From Natronoglomus mannanivorans (GTDB taxonomy: Archaea; Halobacteriota; Halobacteria; Halobacteriales; Natrialbaceae): DNA of 64,000 nucleotides. Below, one piece after another: positions 17,464-26,564 of the stretch. Each line of letters opens with the position of its first letter. Position 1 is the stretch's first letter. Position numbers and translations under genes: made by a program. The notes below the pieces were generated by a model, which did not search any database, was not told where the DNA came from, and worked only from the letters and a program-made list of their open reading frames with translations. Where the stretch lies: NCBI GenBank assembly GCA_025517485.1, contig JAOPKB010000005.1, positions 62,001 through 126,000 on the forward strand. The letters run 5' to 3'.

Positions 17464-18432
17464 ATGACCGTCGACGACGAGATTCTGGTCCTCAGGAAAG
17501 GAACCCACGGGATTCCGGTCGAACAGTACGCCGCGGCCATCCGCGAGCGACTCCCCGACCACACCGTCACGCTCGCCCGAACCCCGGCCGAGGAGCGCGA
17601 GCTGATCGCCGACCACTCGTTCGTCACCGGGATGGTCCTCGAGGAGGAGTTACTCGAGGCCGCCGAGGATCTCGAGGTCTTCGCGTGTGCGTACGCGGGG
17701 ACCGGTCACCTGCCACTCGACCGGCTCCGCGAGCGCGGGGTCACGGTCACCAACGCCTCGGGCGTCCACGGGCCGAACATCGGCGAGCACGTGCTGGGAG
17801 CGATCCTCTCGTTCACCCGGCGGTTTCACGTCGGTGCACGCCGGCAACGCCGACGGGAGTGGCGCCACTACCAGGCCCACGAGTTGCAGGGTTCGACCGT
17901 GACCGTCGTCGGTATGGGTGCAATTGGGCAGGCCGTCGTCGACCGTCTCGAGCCCTTCGGCGTCGAGACGATCGGTGTCCGCTACAGCCCGGAGAAGGGC
18001 GGGCCGACCGACGAGGTGTACGGCTTCGACGAGGAGGGGGTCCACGAGGCGCTCGCGAAGACGGATTACCTCGTCCTCGCCTGCCCGCTCACGGAGGAGA
18101 CCCGAGGGTTGATCGACGAGGACGCGTTCGTCACGATTCGCCCGGACGCGGTCCTCGTCAACGTCGCCCGCGGCCCCGTCGTCGACACCGACGCGCTCGT
18201 CGGCGCGCTTCGGTCGAACTGGATCCGCGGGGCCTCGCTGGACGTGACCGATCCGGAACCGCTCCCGCCGGAGCATCCCCTCTGGACGTTCTCGAACGTC
18301 CAGATCACGCCCCACAACGCCGGGCACACGCCACAGTACTACGAGCGGCTGGCCGACATCGTCGCGCGAAACGCCGAACGCGTCCGAGAGACGGGATCGA
18401 CCGACGACCTCGAGAACCAAGTGTCGCTGTAG
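17464..18432 (+). CDS. D-isomer-specific 2-hydroxyacid dehydrogenase
   Basis: This is 322 residues from ATG 17464. The NAD motif is VVGMGAIGQAVVDRL; catalytic Arg is in VNVARGPVVD, Glu in the segment after DVTDPEPLPPEHP and His in ITPHNAGHT, so the active site of the 2-hydroxyacid/phosphoglycerate dehydrogenase family is complete. No regulatory ACT domain follows, arguing against a full SerA. It reduces or oxidises a 2-keto/2-hydroxy acid with NAD(P); the substrate cannot be read off. Confidence 0.9.
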   Translation: MTVDDEILVLRKGTHGIPVEQYAAAIRERLPDHTVTLARTPAEERELIADHSFVTGMVLEEELLEAAEDLEVFACAYAGTGHLPLDRLRERGVTVTNASGVHGPNIGEHVLGAILSFTRRFHVGARRQRRREWRHYQAHELQGSTVTVVGMGAIGQAVVDRLEPFGVETIGVRYSPEKGGPTDEVYGFDEEGVHEALAKTDYLVLACPLTEETRGLIDEDAFVTIRPDAVLVNVARGPVVDTDALVGALRSNWIRGASLDVTDPEPLPPEHPLWTFSNVQITPHNAGHTPQYYERLADIVARNAERVRETGSTDDLENQVSL

Positions 18433-18465
18433 GCCCTCCGTCGGGGCCGTGTCGATGGAATTTCG

Positions 18466-18651
18466 TCACTCGACTCGCTCGAGCCAGCGGGAAGCCGAGA
18501 GCATCGCTCCGCCCGCGACGGCGGCGACGAGTCCGAGCACGATGCCACCGTGCCACTCTGGACCCCACAGCTGGAGGCCGGCAGCGACGAAGAATCCGAC
18601 GACAATCCCCACGACGAGCACCGAGAGCGGTGGCAGACGGTCGCTCGGCAT
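18466..18651 (-). CDS. Small two-span membrane protein
   Basis: This is 61 residues from ATG 18651. Two hydrophobic segments (SVLVVGIVVGFFVAAGL and GIVLGLVAAVAGGAML) are separated by a short Trp/Gly/Pro loop, ending in a charged tail RWLERVE. The open frame extends far upstream to 19002, but that part has no family character and overlaps the stress-protein promoter. Probably a conserved haloarchaeal membrane protein; function unknown. Confidence 0.65.
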   Translation of the reverse strand: MPSDRLPPLSVLVVGIVVGFFVAAGLQLWGPEWHGGIVLGLVAAVAGGAMLSASRWLERVE

Positions 18652-18968
18652 ACTCGAACACTCCTCGACCGGACCGAAGTCGACCGTGCCGGCGAACGCA
18701 ACCCGCGATCGTTCGACGTGTGGTCTTTCACCCCCGCCCTTCGATCGAGTCCATCCGTTCTTTCCTCGAGATGTGTCGCCAGACCCCGATCGAGATCGAT
18801 GCTGGCACAGCCTGGAGCAGCTGGCACCCACCACCGTTCGAACGAGCAGTCGTCGCTGCTGTCGGTGCAAACTTATCCGGGTGGCGTCCAAATATCGACA
18901 CGAGAGAAATGAACGCATGCGCAGTCGAATACGAACGAGAGAGCGAGAGGCAGTCCAGTATCCGACCG

Positions 18969-18976
18969 GAGGTGAG
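18969..18976 (+). promoter_or_regulatory. Shine-Dalgarno-like site before the universal stress gene
   Basis: GGAGGTGA lies 4 bases before the ATG at 18980, a strong complement to the archaeal 16S 3' end. Most genes in this window lack such a site and look leaderless, so this fixes the start and suggests a leadered mRNA. Confidence 0.6.
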
Positions 18977-18979
18977 CCG

Positions 18980-19423
18980 ATGACGTTGACCTTCGACGGC
19001 ACGGTCGTCGTCCCGGCGGCCGATCCGAACGACGGGGAGCGAACCGCGCGAGCGCTCGCACCACGACTGGCGCCAGGCGGCCGTGCAGTCGTCGTCTACG
19101 TCGTCGAAAAGGCCGGCGGCGCACCGGACAAGACGTCTGTCGAACAGAGCGAGGAGTACGCCGCAGACGTCTTCGAGGCGGCTCGAGGGCCGCTCGAGGT
19201 GAGCGACGGAACCGTCGAGACCGAGATACTCTACGGGACGGATATCGTGGAGACGATCTTCGACGCCGCCGGGGAGTTGAACGCCGACGGCGTCGTCTTC
19301 GTCCCCCGGGAGTCGAACCGGTTGGCCGAACTCCTCACCGGCGACGTCGCGCTGAAGTTAGTCAAGGAGGCCTCCGTGCCAGTGGTCAGCTTGCCGGAAG
19401 TCGAAATCGAAGACGCCGATTGA
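18980..19423 (+). CDS. Universal stress protein (UspA family)
   Basis: This is 147 residues. The alpha/beta Usp fold is indicated by the opening strand TVVVPAADPNDGERTARAL, the strand AVVVYVVEKAGG and a C-terminal half with GVVFVPRESNRLAELLTGD. The canonical ATP-binding G-x2-G-x9-G-S/T motif is only loosely conserved (near ELLTGDVALKLV), so nucleotide binding is uncertain. Cytoplasmic stress-response role inferred from family. A Shine-Dalgarno site supports this start rather than the much longer open frame beginning at 18449. Confidence 0.8.
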   Translation: MTLTFDGTVVVPAADPNDGERTARALAPRLAPGGRAVVVYVVEKAGGAPDKTSVEQSEEYAADVFEAARGPLEVSDGTVETEILYGTDIVETIFDAAGELNADGVVFVPRESNRLAELLTGDVALKLVKEASVPVVSLPEVEIEDAD

Positions 19424-19469
19424 GAAACGCGGAAAACACCGAGTCGAGACGGTGACCGTTGCGACCGGA

Positions 19470-20510
19470 CTAGAGGTAGCCGTTTTCGAGCAGTAGTTCC
19501 CCGTTCAACACGCTGGCACCCGCGGCGCCGCGGATCGTGTTGTGTGCCAGACAGTTGTACTGCAGTCCGAACGTCGATTCGCGGATGCCGCCGGCGGCGA
19601 TCGCCATTCCGTCGCCCAGGTTCCGGTCGAGACGCGGCTGTGGGCGACTGGGGTCCTCGAAAACGTGGATCAGCGGGTCCGGCGAAGACGGGAGGTCGAG
19701 CGCCGGGAACTCGGCCATTGCGTCTGCGGCGTCCGCCGGCGTGAGTTCCTCCTCGGCTTCGACCCACACGTTCTCGAGGTGGCCGTCCAGCGTCGGGATA
19801 CGGTTACAGGAGGCCGCGACCTCGACGCCGTCGTGGGTGAGTTCGGCACCGTCGAAGGTTCCCAGTAGTTTGCGGGATTCGGTCTCGAGTTTCTCCTCTT
19901 CGCTGCCGATGTGTGGGATGGCGTTGTCGATGATCTCCATCGAAGAGACGCCGTCGTAGCCCGCCCCGGAGACGGCCTGCAGGGTGGCGACGTGGACTTC
20001 CTCGAGGGTGAAGCCGGCCGCGGCGAGGGCGGCGAGCGTGGGGACGAAGGTGATCGTCGAGCAGTTCGGGTTCTTCACGAGCGCGCCGTCCCAGCCGCGT
20101 TCGTCGCGCTGGACCTCGAGCAAGTCGAGGTGTTCGGCGTTGACCTCGGGGATCACGAGGGGGACGTCCTCGGCCATCCGCGAGTTCGAAGAGTTCGAGG
20201 AGACGACGTAGCCGGCCTCGCAAAACGGTGGTTCGACCTTCGCGCCGACGCTCGAGGGGAGCGAGGAGAAGAGGAGGTCGACGTCGTCCGGAATGGCCTC
20301 GGGCGTCGTCGCGTGGACGGTCATCTCGGCAATCTCCGCCGGGATCGGCGTGTCGACGCGCCACTTGGCGACGTCGCGGTAGGCGTGGCCGGCGCTGGAA
20401 TCGCTCGCGGTGAGGGCGGCGATTTCGAAGTCCGGGTGTGGCTCGAGGAGCTGAATCAGTCGCTGTCCGACGGCGCCGGTGGCACCGAGTACGCCAACTT
20501 GTACTGTCAT
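19470..20510 (-). CDS. asd: Aspartate-semialdehyde dehydrogenase
   Basis: This is 346 residues from ATG 20510. It begins VQVGVLGATGAVGQRL (NADP fold), has the catalytic Cys150 in VKNPNCSTIT, and the later VSGAGYDGVSS and GGIRESTFGLQYN blocks of the archaeal/fungal-type ASADH. It reduces aspartyl phosphate to aspartate semialdehyde, the branch point to threonine, methionine and lysine. No aspartokinase gene is adjacent. Monocistronic in this window. Confidence 0.95.
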   Translation of the reverse strand: MTVQVGVLGATGAVGQRLIQLLEPHPDFEIAALTASDSSAGHAYRDVAKWRVDTPIPAEIAEMTVHATTPEAIPDDVDLLFSSLPSSVGAKVEPPFCEAGYVVSSNSSNSRMAEDVPLVIPEVNAEHLDLLEVQRDERGWDGALVKNPNCSTITFVPTLAALAAAGFTLEEVHVATLQAVSGAGYDGVSSMEIIDNAIPHIGSEEEKLETESRKLLGTFDGAELTHDGVEVAASCNRIPTLDGHLENVWVEAEEELTPADAADAMAEFPALDLPSSPDPLIHVFEDPSRPQPRLDRNLGDGMAIAAGGIRESTFGLQYNCLAHNTIRGAAGASVLNGELLLENGYL

Positions 20511-20604
20511 TGTCGGGCATGGGAAGTCAGCCCGCAAAATCGTTTGGATTTACTTTCGAAAAAATCTCTCCTAATCGAACATGTGAGAACTCGAGCGATC
20601 GCGG

Positions 20605-21588
20605 TTACCAGCGGTGGTGGACGTGCTCGCGAACGTACTCGCCGTAGACCGCCTCGACGTCGTCGCGTTCGTCCTCGGTCAGTTCCCGCAGGCCGGCCGC
20701 CTCGACGTTCTGCTCGATGTGGTCCGGGCTGGTCGATCCCGGGATGACCGTGGAAACCGCGTCGTGGTCGAGGATCCACCGCAGCGTGAACTGGGCCATC
20801 GTCCACTCCTCGGGGACCGTCGGCCGAAGTTCGTCGACGGCCTCGAGGCCGACGTCGTAGGGAACGCCCGCGAACGTCTCGCCGACGTCGAAGGCGTCGC
20901 CGTCGCGGTTGTAGTTTCGATGATCGTCCTCGGGGAACTCGGTATCCGCGTCGAGGTTCCCCGTCAGCAGTCCCGACGCGAGCGGGACGCGCACGATGAC
21001 GCCGACGTCGCGGCGTTCGGCCTCCCGGAAGAAGAGTTCGGTCGGCCGCTGGCGGAACGGGTTGACGATGATCTGAATCGTCTCGACGCCGGGGTACTCG
21101 ATGGCTTTCAGCCCCTCCTCTACGCGCTCGACGCTGGCGCCGTAGTGGGCAATCTTGCCCGCTTCGACCAGCGACTCGAGGGCATCGAACGTCTCGGGCT
21201 GGTAGTAGGCGTCAGTCGGCGGGCAGTGCAGTTGCAGGAGATCGAGCGTGTCCATCTCGAGGTTCTCGAGGCTCCGATCGACGAATCGCTCGAGGTTCTC
21301 GTGCGTGTAGCGGTCGGTCGTGTGCGGATCGAGTCGGCGGCCGGCCTTGGTCGCGACGACGGGCTCTGCGTCGTGGTCTGCCAGCACCTCCGCGATGAGG
21401 CGCTCGCTCCGGCCGTCGCCGTAGACGTCCGCGGTGTCGAGGAAGTCGATTCCACTGTCGAGCGCGGCGCGAACGGCCGCACGTCCTTCTTCTTCGGAGA
21501 CCTCGCCCCAGTCGGAGCCGATGTTCCACGTCCCGAGGCCGATCTCCGTAACGTCCCAGCCTGTCGTTCCGAGTGCTCGTCGGTCCAT
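20605..21588 (-). CDS. Aldo/keto reductase
   Basis: This is 327 residues. The catalytic tetrad is visible: Asp and Tyr in FLDTADVYGDGRSE, Lys in VVATKAGRR and His in LDLLQLHCPP. The C-terminal NADPH-binding segment is VSTVIPGSTSPDHIEQN. A TIM-barrel NAD(P)H reductase of the AKR superfamily, cytoplasmic. It lies about 95 bases upstream of asd on the same strand, so co-transcription is possible but no metabolic link is evident. Confidence 0.92.
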   Translation of the reverse strand: MDRRALGTTGWDVTEIGLGTWNIGSDWGEVSEEEGRAAVRAALDSGIDFLDTADVYGDGRSERLIAEVLADHDAEPVVATKAGRRLDPHTTDRYTHENLERFVDRSLENLEMDTLDLLQLHCPPTDAYYQPETFDALESLVEAGKIAHYGASVERVEEGLKAIEYPGVETIQIIVNPFRQRPTELFFREAERRDVGVIVRVPLASGLLTGNLDADTEFPEDDHRNYNRDGDAFDVGETFAGVPYDVGLEAVDELRPTVPEEWTMAQFTLRWILDHDAVSTVIPGSTSPDHIEQNVEAAGLRELTEDERDDVEAVYGEYVREHVHHRW

Positions 21589-21710
21589 ACCGAACCCTCG
21601 GAATCGAGCCTCCTATTCGTTCAGGTACCCTCCAGCGTTGCCGGTGACGCCTCGAGTGAGTTGTCGTTTTCAGCTCGAGACGGCGACGGTAATATTAGAA
21701 ATACATAAGG

Positions 21711-21719
21711 TTTTTATCG
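21711..21719 (+). promoter_or_regulatory. TATA-like element of the large lipoprotein gene
   Basis: TTTTTATCG sits about 25 bases before the ATGs at 21735 and 21744 in an AT-rich patch (21690-21735) that contrasts with the surrounding GC-rich DNA. Confidence 0.45.
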
Positions 21720-21734
21720 CTGTTGTGATGAGGA

Positions 21735-24590
21735 ATGGAATGTATGCAACCGCCCTCCAGGCGACAGTTCGTAGCTGGCAGTGTAGTAACCGTCGCGTCG
21801 ATCGCCGGTTGTCTCGCGAGCGGGTCGGAGTCCGATCCCGACGGCGAGTCGACGGCCAACGAGTCCGGTGATTCGGAGTCCGAGTCAGACGAAGCGGTGA
21901 CCAACGACGGGACGGCAATCGACGACCTCCCGGAAGACGTCGAATGGGCCCTCGAGGTCGTCCCGCCGGAATCGGCCGTCGAGGTGGGCTACGAGGGGTT
22001 CGTGTTCACGCCCCTCTCTGACGACAGTAACGATGGCGAAACCGAACACGGCCCGGAGGCCGAGCAGGTGCTCCGGCAACTCCGCGACAGCGACGTCGAC
22101 CCCGAGGAGGTCGCGACGACCGTGACCGTCATCCCGGACGGGAACCGACACGGCATCGGGACGGCCGTCGGGTCGTTCGACCGCGTCGAGTTGGGCACGA
22201 CGATCGCGGAAGACGACGACTGGCACGTCGGTGACGACGGTGACCTGGCGTTCGCGAGCGAGGACGGCCGCGTCCTCTTCGCTGGCGGCGACGACGACGT
22301 TCGGACGTCGGTCGTCGAGACGGGCGTCGACGCCGCCAGGGGAGAGACGGAGAGCATCCTCACAGCCGATCCGGTCGTCGAGACGCTCACGCGTCTGGAC
22401 ACCTCGAGTCCGGTCTACTTCATCACCGCCGTCGACGAGGTATTTTCGGCCCTCGAGGACGGCACGCTGCGGGCGATCGGCGCCGGATTCGAGACCCGCC
22501 CTATGGACATCGAGGGGACGGCCGAGAACGAATACCTGCTGTTCCCCGGCGCGGACGCCGAACTCGACGACGAGGCGATCGAGGCGGTGCTGGACGTGAT
22601 CGAATACGGCGAAATCGTCGAGACGGACGTCGACCGGGACGAAGACGTCGTCCACGTCGAGACCCTCGTCGAAGCGCCGCCGCAGAGAGACTGGGACGCC
22701 TCTCCCGACGCGGACATTCGGACGGACGTCGACGGCAATGCGGGTACCGTCACGTTCGAGCACGTCGACGGCGAATCGATCGACACCGCCCAGCTCGAGC
22801 TGTTCCACGACGGCGAACTGGCGGCCGTCCAGCCGGCCGAGGAGTACGAGACGTTCGGCGTCGGTGACGCGCTCAGCGTCGACACCGGCCCGCTGGCGTA
22901 TCTCGAACTCCGCTGGGTCGACGAGGAGGCGAACGTCTACGACGACTACGCCTCCGTCCTCGTCGGGGGAGACGCCTTCGAGACGGCGTACGACCTCGAC
23001 GACGCCACCGCCGAGTTTACCTACACCGGCGAACGCGAGGCAGACCCCGACCTCCTCGCGTTGGGCCATCGGAAAGACGATGGAACGGTCGACTCGGACG
23101 AACTCGAGCAGTTCGCCGACGCGTTCGACGTGCTCACCGCCGGCGACAGCGTCACCGTCGAGAACGTCGAGGTCGGCGATCGTGTGACGCTCGAGCTCGA
23201 CGTCGATGCCGGGCAGAACGGAATTCGGCGCAGACTCGCGACCGTCCGCGCCTCTCCACCGCGATTCGCACTCCACAGCCACCGAGAGGGCGGGCTGACG
23301 GGGTACTATCACGACGAGGAAGAACGCGACGCCGACGAGTTCCGCGTCCTGGTCGACGACGAGTCGGCGGACTTCCAGCTCGACGACGACCACGAGACGC
23401 TCACACCCGGTACCGAGATCGAACTCGGCGAGGTTCCGATCGGATCGCGGGTGACCGTCGAGTGGCTCGAGCCCGACGAGCCGATCGAGATCGCAAATCA
23501 CCTCGTTCGGCCGCGTATTACCGTTCACACGGAGTACGACGATACCGACGGCACGCTGGCCGTCGAGCACCGCGACGGCGATACGGTCGATGCGGCCGAC
23601 CTCGAGTTACGGATCGACGACGAACCGGCAGCTGTCCAGCCGGCCGAGGAGTACGAGACGTTCGAGCGAGCGGACACGCTCACCGTCGACGTCGAGCCGT
23701 TCAGGAGCGTCGAACTGGTCTGGACCGGAGGCGACGACGGCGCCCGCGAGTACGGCCTCGGTCGAGCTGTAACCGGCGCGGAATCGATCGAGGGGAGCTA
23801 CGATATCGACCGCGATGAAGTCGAACTCGTGTACGTCGGTGCCCGCGAGGCCGACCCCGGTCGACTCGGCGTCCATCATCGCGGAGATCACGCCGCCAGC
23901 GGTGAGACGGAGACTCTCTTCGAGGACGCCTACGACACGCTGACCGACGGCGACAGCGTCGTCGTCGAGAACGTCGGGATCGAGGACCGGGTGACCGTGA
24001 TGCTCGCGCCAGAGACGGACTCGGCGAGCGATCGCCACGCCCACGTCCACCGGCCGATATTCCAACTCGTCCCCGAACCCAGATACGCGTTCACGTTCGA
24101 CCACCGCGAGGACGAACTCGTCGCCGTCTACCGTCACGAACTCGAGCGCGACGCCGAGGAGTTCCGGATCCTCGCCGACGACGGGGAGACGAGCGTCCAG
24201 CCGGCCGACGACCACGAGACGCTCGAGGCCGACGACGAGGTCGGTCTCGGCTCGATTGCGCCCGGAACGGAACTCGTCGTCGAGTGGGTCGCCCCGGACG
24301 AGCCCAGAGAGGTGGCCGACCACGTCGTCGTCCCCCACGCGTCTTTCGACGTCGAATACGACGCCGACGAGGGGACGGTTACCGTCGAACACACGGGCGG
24401 TGACGAGTTCGATGCCGACGACGTCGACGTGATGGTCGATCCGGCGACCGACGAGCCGACTGGCTGGGACGACCACGAGACGGTCTCCGAAGGCGATACG
24501 ACGACAATCGCCGTCGATGAGGTGCCTCGGGTCGTCTACATCGTGTATCGGGAACGAGAACTCGTCTACGACGAACGCCTCGAGGGCTGA
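21735..24590 (+). CDS. Large Tat-exported lipoprotein with duplicated beta-sandwich modules
   Basis: This is 951 residues (948 if the ATG at 21744 is used). Twin-arginine motif SRRQFVAG and lipobox SIAGC mark export by Tat and lipid anchoring. An acidic Ser/Asp/Glu stretch follows. Residues about 330-595 and 596-865 are two similar blocks, each containing QPAEEYETF, YTGEREADP / YVGAREADP, then DAFDVLTAGDSV-like and DEFRVLVDD-like segments; a third partial block closes the protein. The recurring TVTVEHTGGDEFDADDV-type strand resembles archaeal pilin-type beta-sandwich domains. Probably a cell-surface adhesin or structural protein; no enzymatic motif seen. Confidence 0.75.
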   Translation: MECMQPPSRRQFVAGSVVTVASIAGCLASGSESDPDGESTANESGDSESESDEAVTNDGTAIDDLPEDVEWALEVVPPESAVEVGYEGFVFTPLSDDSNDGETEHGPEAEQVLRQLRDSDVDPEEVATTVTVIPDGNRHGIGTAVGSFDRVELGTTIAEDDDWHVGDDGDLAFASEDGRVLFAGGDDDVRTSVVETGVDAARGETESILTADPVVETLTRLDTSSPVYFITAVDEVFSALEDGTLRAIGAGFETRPMDIEGTAENEYLLFPGADAELDDEAIEAVLDVIEYGEIVETDVDRDEDVVHVETLVEAPPQRDWDASPDADIRTDVDGNAGTVTFEHVDGESIDTAQLELFHDGELAAVQPAEEYETFGVGDALSVDTGPLAYLELRWVDEEANVYDDYASVLVGGDAFETAYDLDDATAEFTYTGEREADPDLLALGHRKDDGTVDSDELEQFADAFDVLTAGDSVTVENVEVGDRVTLELDVDAGQNGIRRRLATVRASPPRFALHSHREGGLTGYYHDEEERDADEFRVLVDDESADFQLDDDHETLTPGTEIELGEVPIGSRVTVEWLEPDEPIEIANHLVRPRITVHTEYDDTDGTLAVEHRDGDTVDAADLELRIDDEPAAVQPAEEYETFERADTLTVDVEPFRSVELVWTGGDDGAREYGLGRAVTGAESIEGSYDIDRDEVELVYVGAREADPGRLGVHHRGDHAASGETETLFEDAYDTLTDGDSVVVENVGIEDRVTVMLAPETDSASDRHAHVHRPIFQLVPEPRYAFTFDHREDELVAVYRHELERDAEEFRILADDGETSVQPADDHETLEADDEVGLGSIAPGTELVVEWVAPDEPREVADHVVVPHASFDVEYDADEGTVTVEHTGGDEFDADDVDVMVDPATDEPTGWDDHETVSEGDTTTIAVDEVPRVVYIVYRERELVYDERLEG

Positions 24591-24743
24591 CGCCGGTCGC
24601 TCTCTTCGAGTTCAGTGACTCGGACCCGGGGGCCGGCGGTCGCTTCGTGACCGATAGGCGGGACTCGACGCTGGAGGTTGAAAGCTGAATACTGAGGAGT
24701 CGACACTCGAGCGATCAAGACCTACCGAGACGGAAGAACCAGT

Positions 24744-24935
24744 CTACGCCGGAATCTGCGCGCCCTTCTTTCGCGTGACGTAGCCCGCGATTCGGTTGCG
24801 GACGCCCTTGGATTCGATGTTCGTCAGCTTGGTGACGCTGTCTTTGTTCTGTTCGAAATCGGTCGTGAACGCCTCTGGGTACCGCTCCAAGAGGAGGTTC
24901 CCGGTCTTCTTGACGTAGGCGGGTTTGATTGCCAT
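24744..24935 (-). CDS. rps17e: 30S ribosomal protein S17e
   Basis: This is 63 residues, the archaeal S17e length. The opening AIKPAYVKKTGNLLLERYP and the FEQNKDSVTKL, SKGVRNRIAGYVTRK segments are diagnostic. It is a small-subunit protein of archaea and eukaryotes. It sits 24 bases after the DUF447 gene and is probably the last cistron of that minus-strand run. Confidence 0.96.
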   Translation of the reverse strand: MAIKPAYVKKTGNLLLERYPEAFTTDFEQNKDSVTKLTNIESKGVRNRIAGYVTRKKGAQIPA

Positions 24936-24959
24936 GTGGACTATTTTCCCGAGCGAACC

Positions 24960-25679
24960 CTAAAGTGATTCGTTCTCACTCGAGTCGGACTCGCCCCACG
25001 CCGAGTACGTCCGCACGCGCTCGATGGCTTCGCGCTCGCGATCGCTACCGGCCCGCTCGACGACCGATTCGCAGTACGCGAGCCGCTCGAGCAATCGCTC
25101 GTCGTCGTAGCCCGCGACGTCCAGCCGGGAGGCCGCGACGGTCGCCTCGACGACGGCGCCGAACCCGCGCGAGACCGTCGGCACCCGGCGCTCGAGGACG
25201 CGACTCTCGAGCGGTGTGAGTTCCCACCGCTCCCACTCGGTGCCGTTCTCGGTTCCGGCGTCGACCCGGTCGACGGAGACTCGAACCCAGGCATTGGTCG
25301 ACTCGAGGATCGGGTCCGTCTCGAGTTCGGTAATCGAGAGCGCAGCGTCGACGAACGCGAGGGGGTCGACAGTGAACTGGACGTATCCCTCACCGGTGCG
25401 ATGGAAGTTCCGGCGTGTCCGCGTGTTTCCCCACGTCGTCGCCGTGATCGGTCGCTGTGTTCCCGCGTTCTCGTCGTCTCGCTCGTCGTGACCGTCTTCG
25501 TCTCCGTGGCCCACCTCACCTGCAAATAGTCCGAGTGCCGCCGCGTTCCAGCGTCCGTTCGGTCCGAGCGTCGTCACGACGGTCTCCGTGACGCCCTCGA
25601 GGGTGACGGGCCACGATTCGTCTCCGTCTCCGTTCCCGTCCCCCTCGTCCTTACCGACTCCGCCGGGGTCTCCGGTCAT
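24960..25679 (-). CDS. DUF447 family protein
   Basis: This is 239 residues. After an acidic N-terminal 20 residues it shows VTETVVTTLGPNGRWNAAALGL and TWGNTRTRRNFHRTG, the flavin-reductase-like split-barrel signature of DUF447. The family occurs in methanogens, haloarchaea and C1-metabolising bacteria. Its ATG overlaps the stop of the CitG-like gene (ATGA), so the two are translationally coupled. Biochemical function is not established; an FMN- or F420-linked role is inference. An Asp/Glu-rich insertion (about 58-75) is typical haloarchaeal adaptation. Confidence 0.85.
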   Translation of the reverse strand: MTGDPGGVGKDEGDGNGDGDESWPVTLEGVTETVVTTLGPNGRWNAAALGLFAGEVGHGDEDGHDERDDENAGTQRPITATTWGNTRTRRNFHRTGEGYVQFTVDPLAFVDAALSITELETDPILESTNAWVRVSVDRVDAGTENGTEWERWELTPLESRVLERRVPTVSRGFGAVVEATVAASRLDVAGYDDERLLERLAYCESVVERAGSDREREAIERVRTYSAWGESDSSENESL

Positions 25680-26527
25680 AACTCGACGACGCCTCGCTCG
25701 AGGGCGACGAACAATCCGGCGGCCGTTACATCCGCGGTCGTCCCCGGGTTCACACCGCGGTCGACGAGTTCGTCCGCGAACTCCTCGATCGCGTCGCGGT
25801 CGGTTTCGAACGCTCCGTGGTCGTGAAGATCGGCGGCTCGTTCGGTGACCTCCTTCGCGACGGCCTCGCCGTGGCGCTTGACGACGAGCGTATCAAGGCG
25901 CTCGGCCAGCAGCGCGAGGAACGTTTCGGCTGCCCGGTCGGGCAATGGCCCCGACCCGTTCGCGATCGACTCGGCGGCTCGAAACGACCGTTCGAAACCT
26001 CGAACCCACTCGCGGGCGACGTCATCGCCGGGGACGCTCCCCTCCATCACGTCGTACAGGGTGACGCCGCGCTCCTCGAGCGTCGGAATCGCGTCGGCGC
26101 CGCGGCGGACGTCCAGCGCCTCGAGGTCCTCGGGCGGCTCGTCGACGAAGACGTCGACGTGCTCGAAGGCGCGATAGAAGTCGGCGGCGTCGGCGACGGT
26201 CGTCTCCTCGACGACACTCTCGACGACCGGCTGTGAGAGGTCCTCTCGAGCGGCGCGGACGAGCGGAATCAAGAGCAACAACGCGCCGAACTGCGTGTTG
26301 CCACCCTGCTGGGCGGCCATCCCGCTTACAGCTCGCTCGAACGCCGCCCCCACCGCGGCGCCGTGACCGGCCATTCGGAGCCCGTCCTGTGCACCGACGG
26401 CACCCGCGAGGAAGTGCTCGAACCGGAGGTCCTCGAGGTCGCGGCGACGATCGACGTTCCCCGGTTTGGGCGTGCCACAGACTTCGAGCAGGAGTGCCAG
26501 TTCGGCGTTCTGGGCGGGAGTTCGCAT
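25676..26527 (-). CDS. Triphosphoribosyl-dephospho-CoA synthase-like protein (CitG family)
   Basis: This is 283 residues. EVCGTPKPGNVDRRRD followed by FEHFLAGAVG and AQQGGNTQFGALLLLIPL are the CitG/MdcB core with conserved Lys-Pro-Gly-Asn and Gly-Asn-Thr motifs. True CitG makes the citrate-lyase prosthetic group, but no citrate lyase genes are near, and archaeal homologues with DUF447 neighbours likely do something else. It overlaps DUF447 by four bases and follows the Dus-like gene by 37 bases. Confidence 0.85.
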   Translation of the reverse strand: MRTPAQNAELALLLEVCGTPKPGNVDRRRDLEDLRFEHFLAGAVGAQDGLRMAGHGAAVGAAFERAVSGMAAQQGGNTQFGALLLLIPLVRAAREDLSQPVVESVVEETTVADAADFYRAFEHVDVFVDEPPEDLEALDVRRGADAIPTLEERGVTLYDVMEGSVPGDDVAREWVRGFERSFRAAESIANGSGPLPDRAAETFLALLAERLDTLVVKRHGEAVAKEVTERAADLHDHGAFETDRDAIEEFADELVDRGVNPGTTADVTAAGLFVALERGVVEL

Positions 26528-26564
26528 GTGTTTGTGCTCGGTTCGAGGCTCTCGGTGAGGAGAG

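Noticed and set aside
21885..23570. A 561-codon minus-strand open frame opposite the large lipoprotein
   Set aside because: It is a by-product of GC-rich codon bias: the plus-strand frame has Tat signal, lipobox and internal repeats, while this one has no family character.
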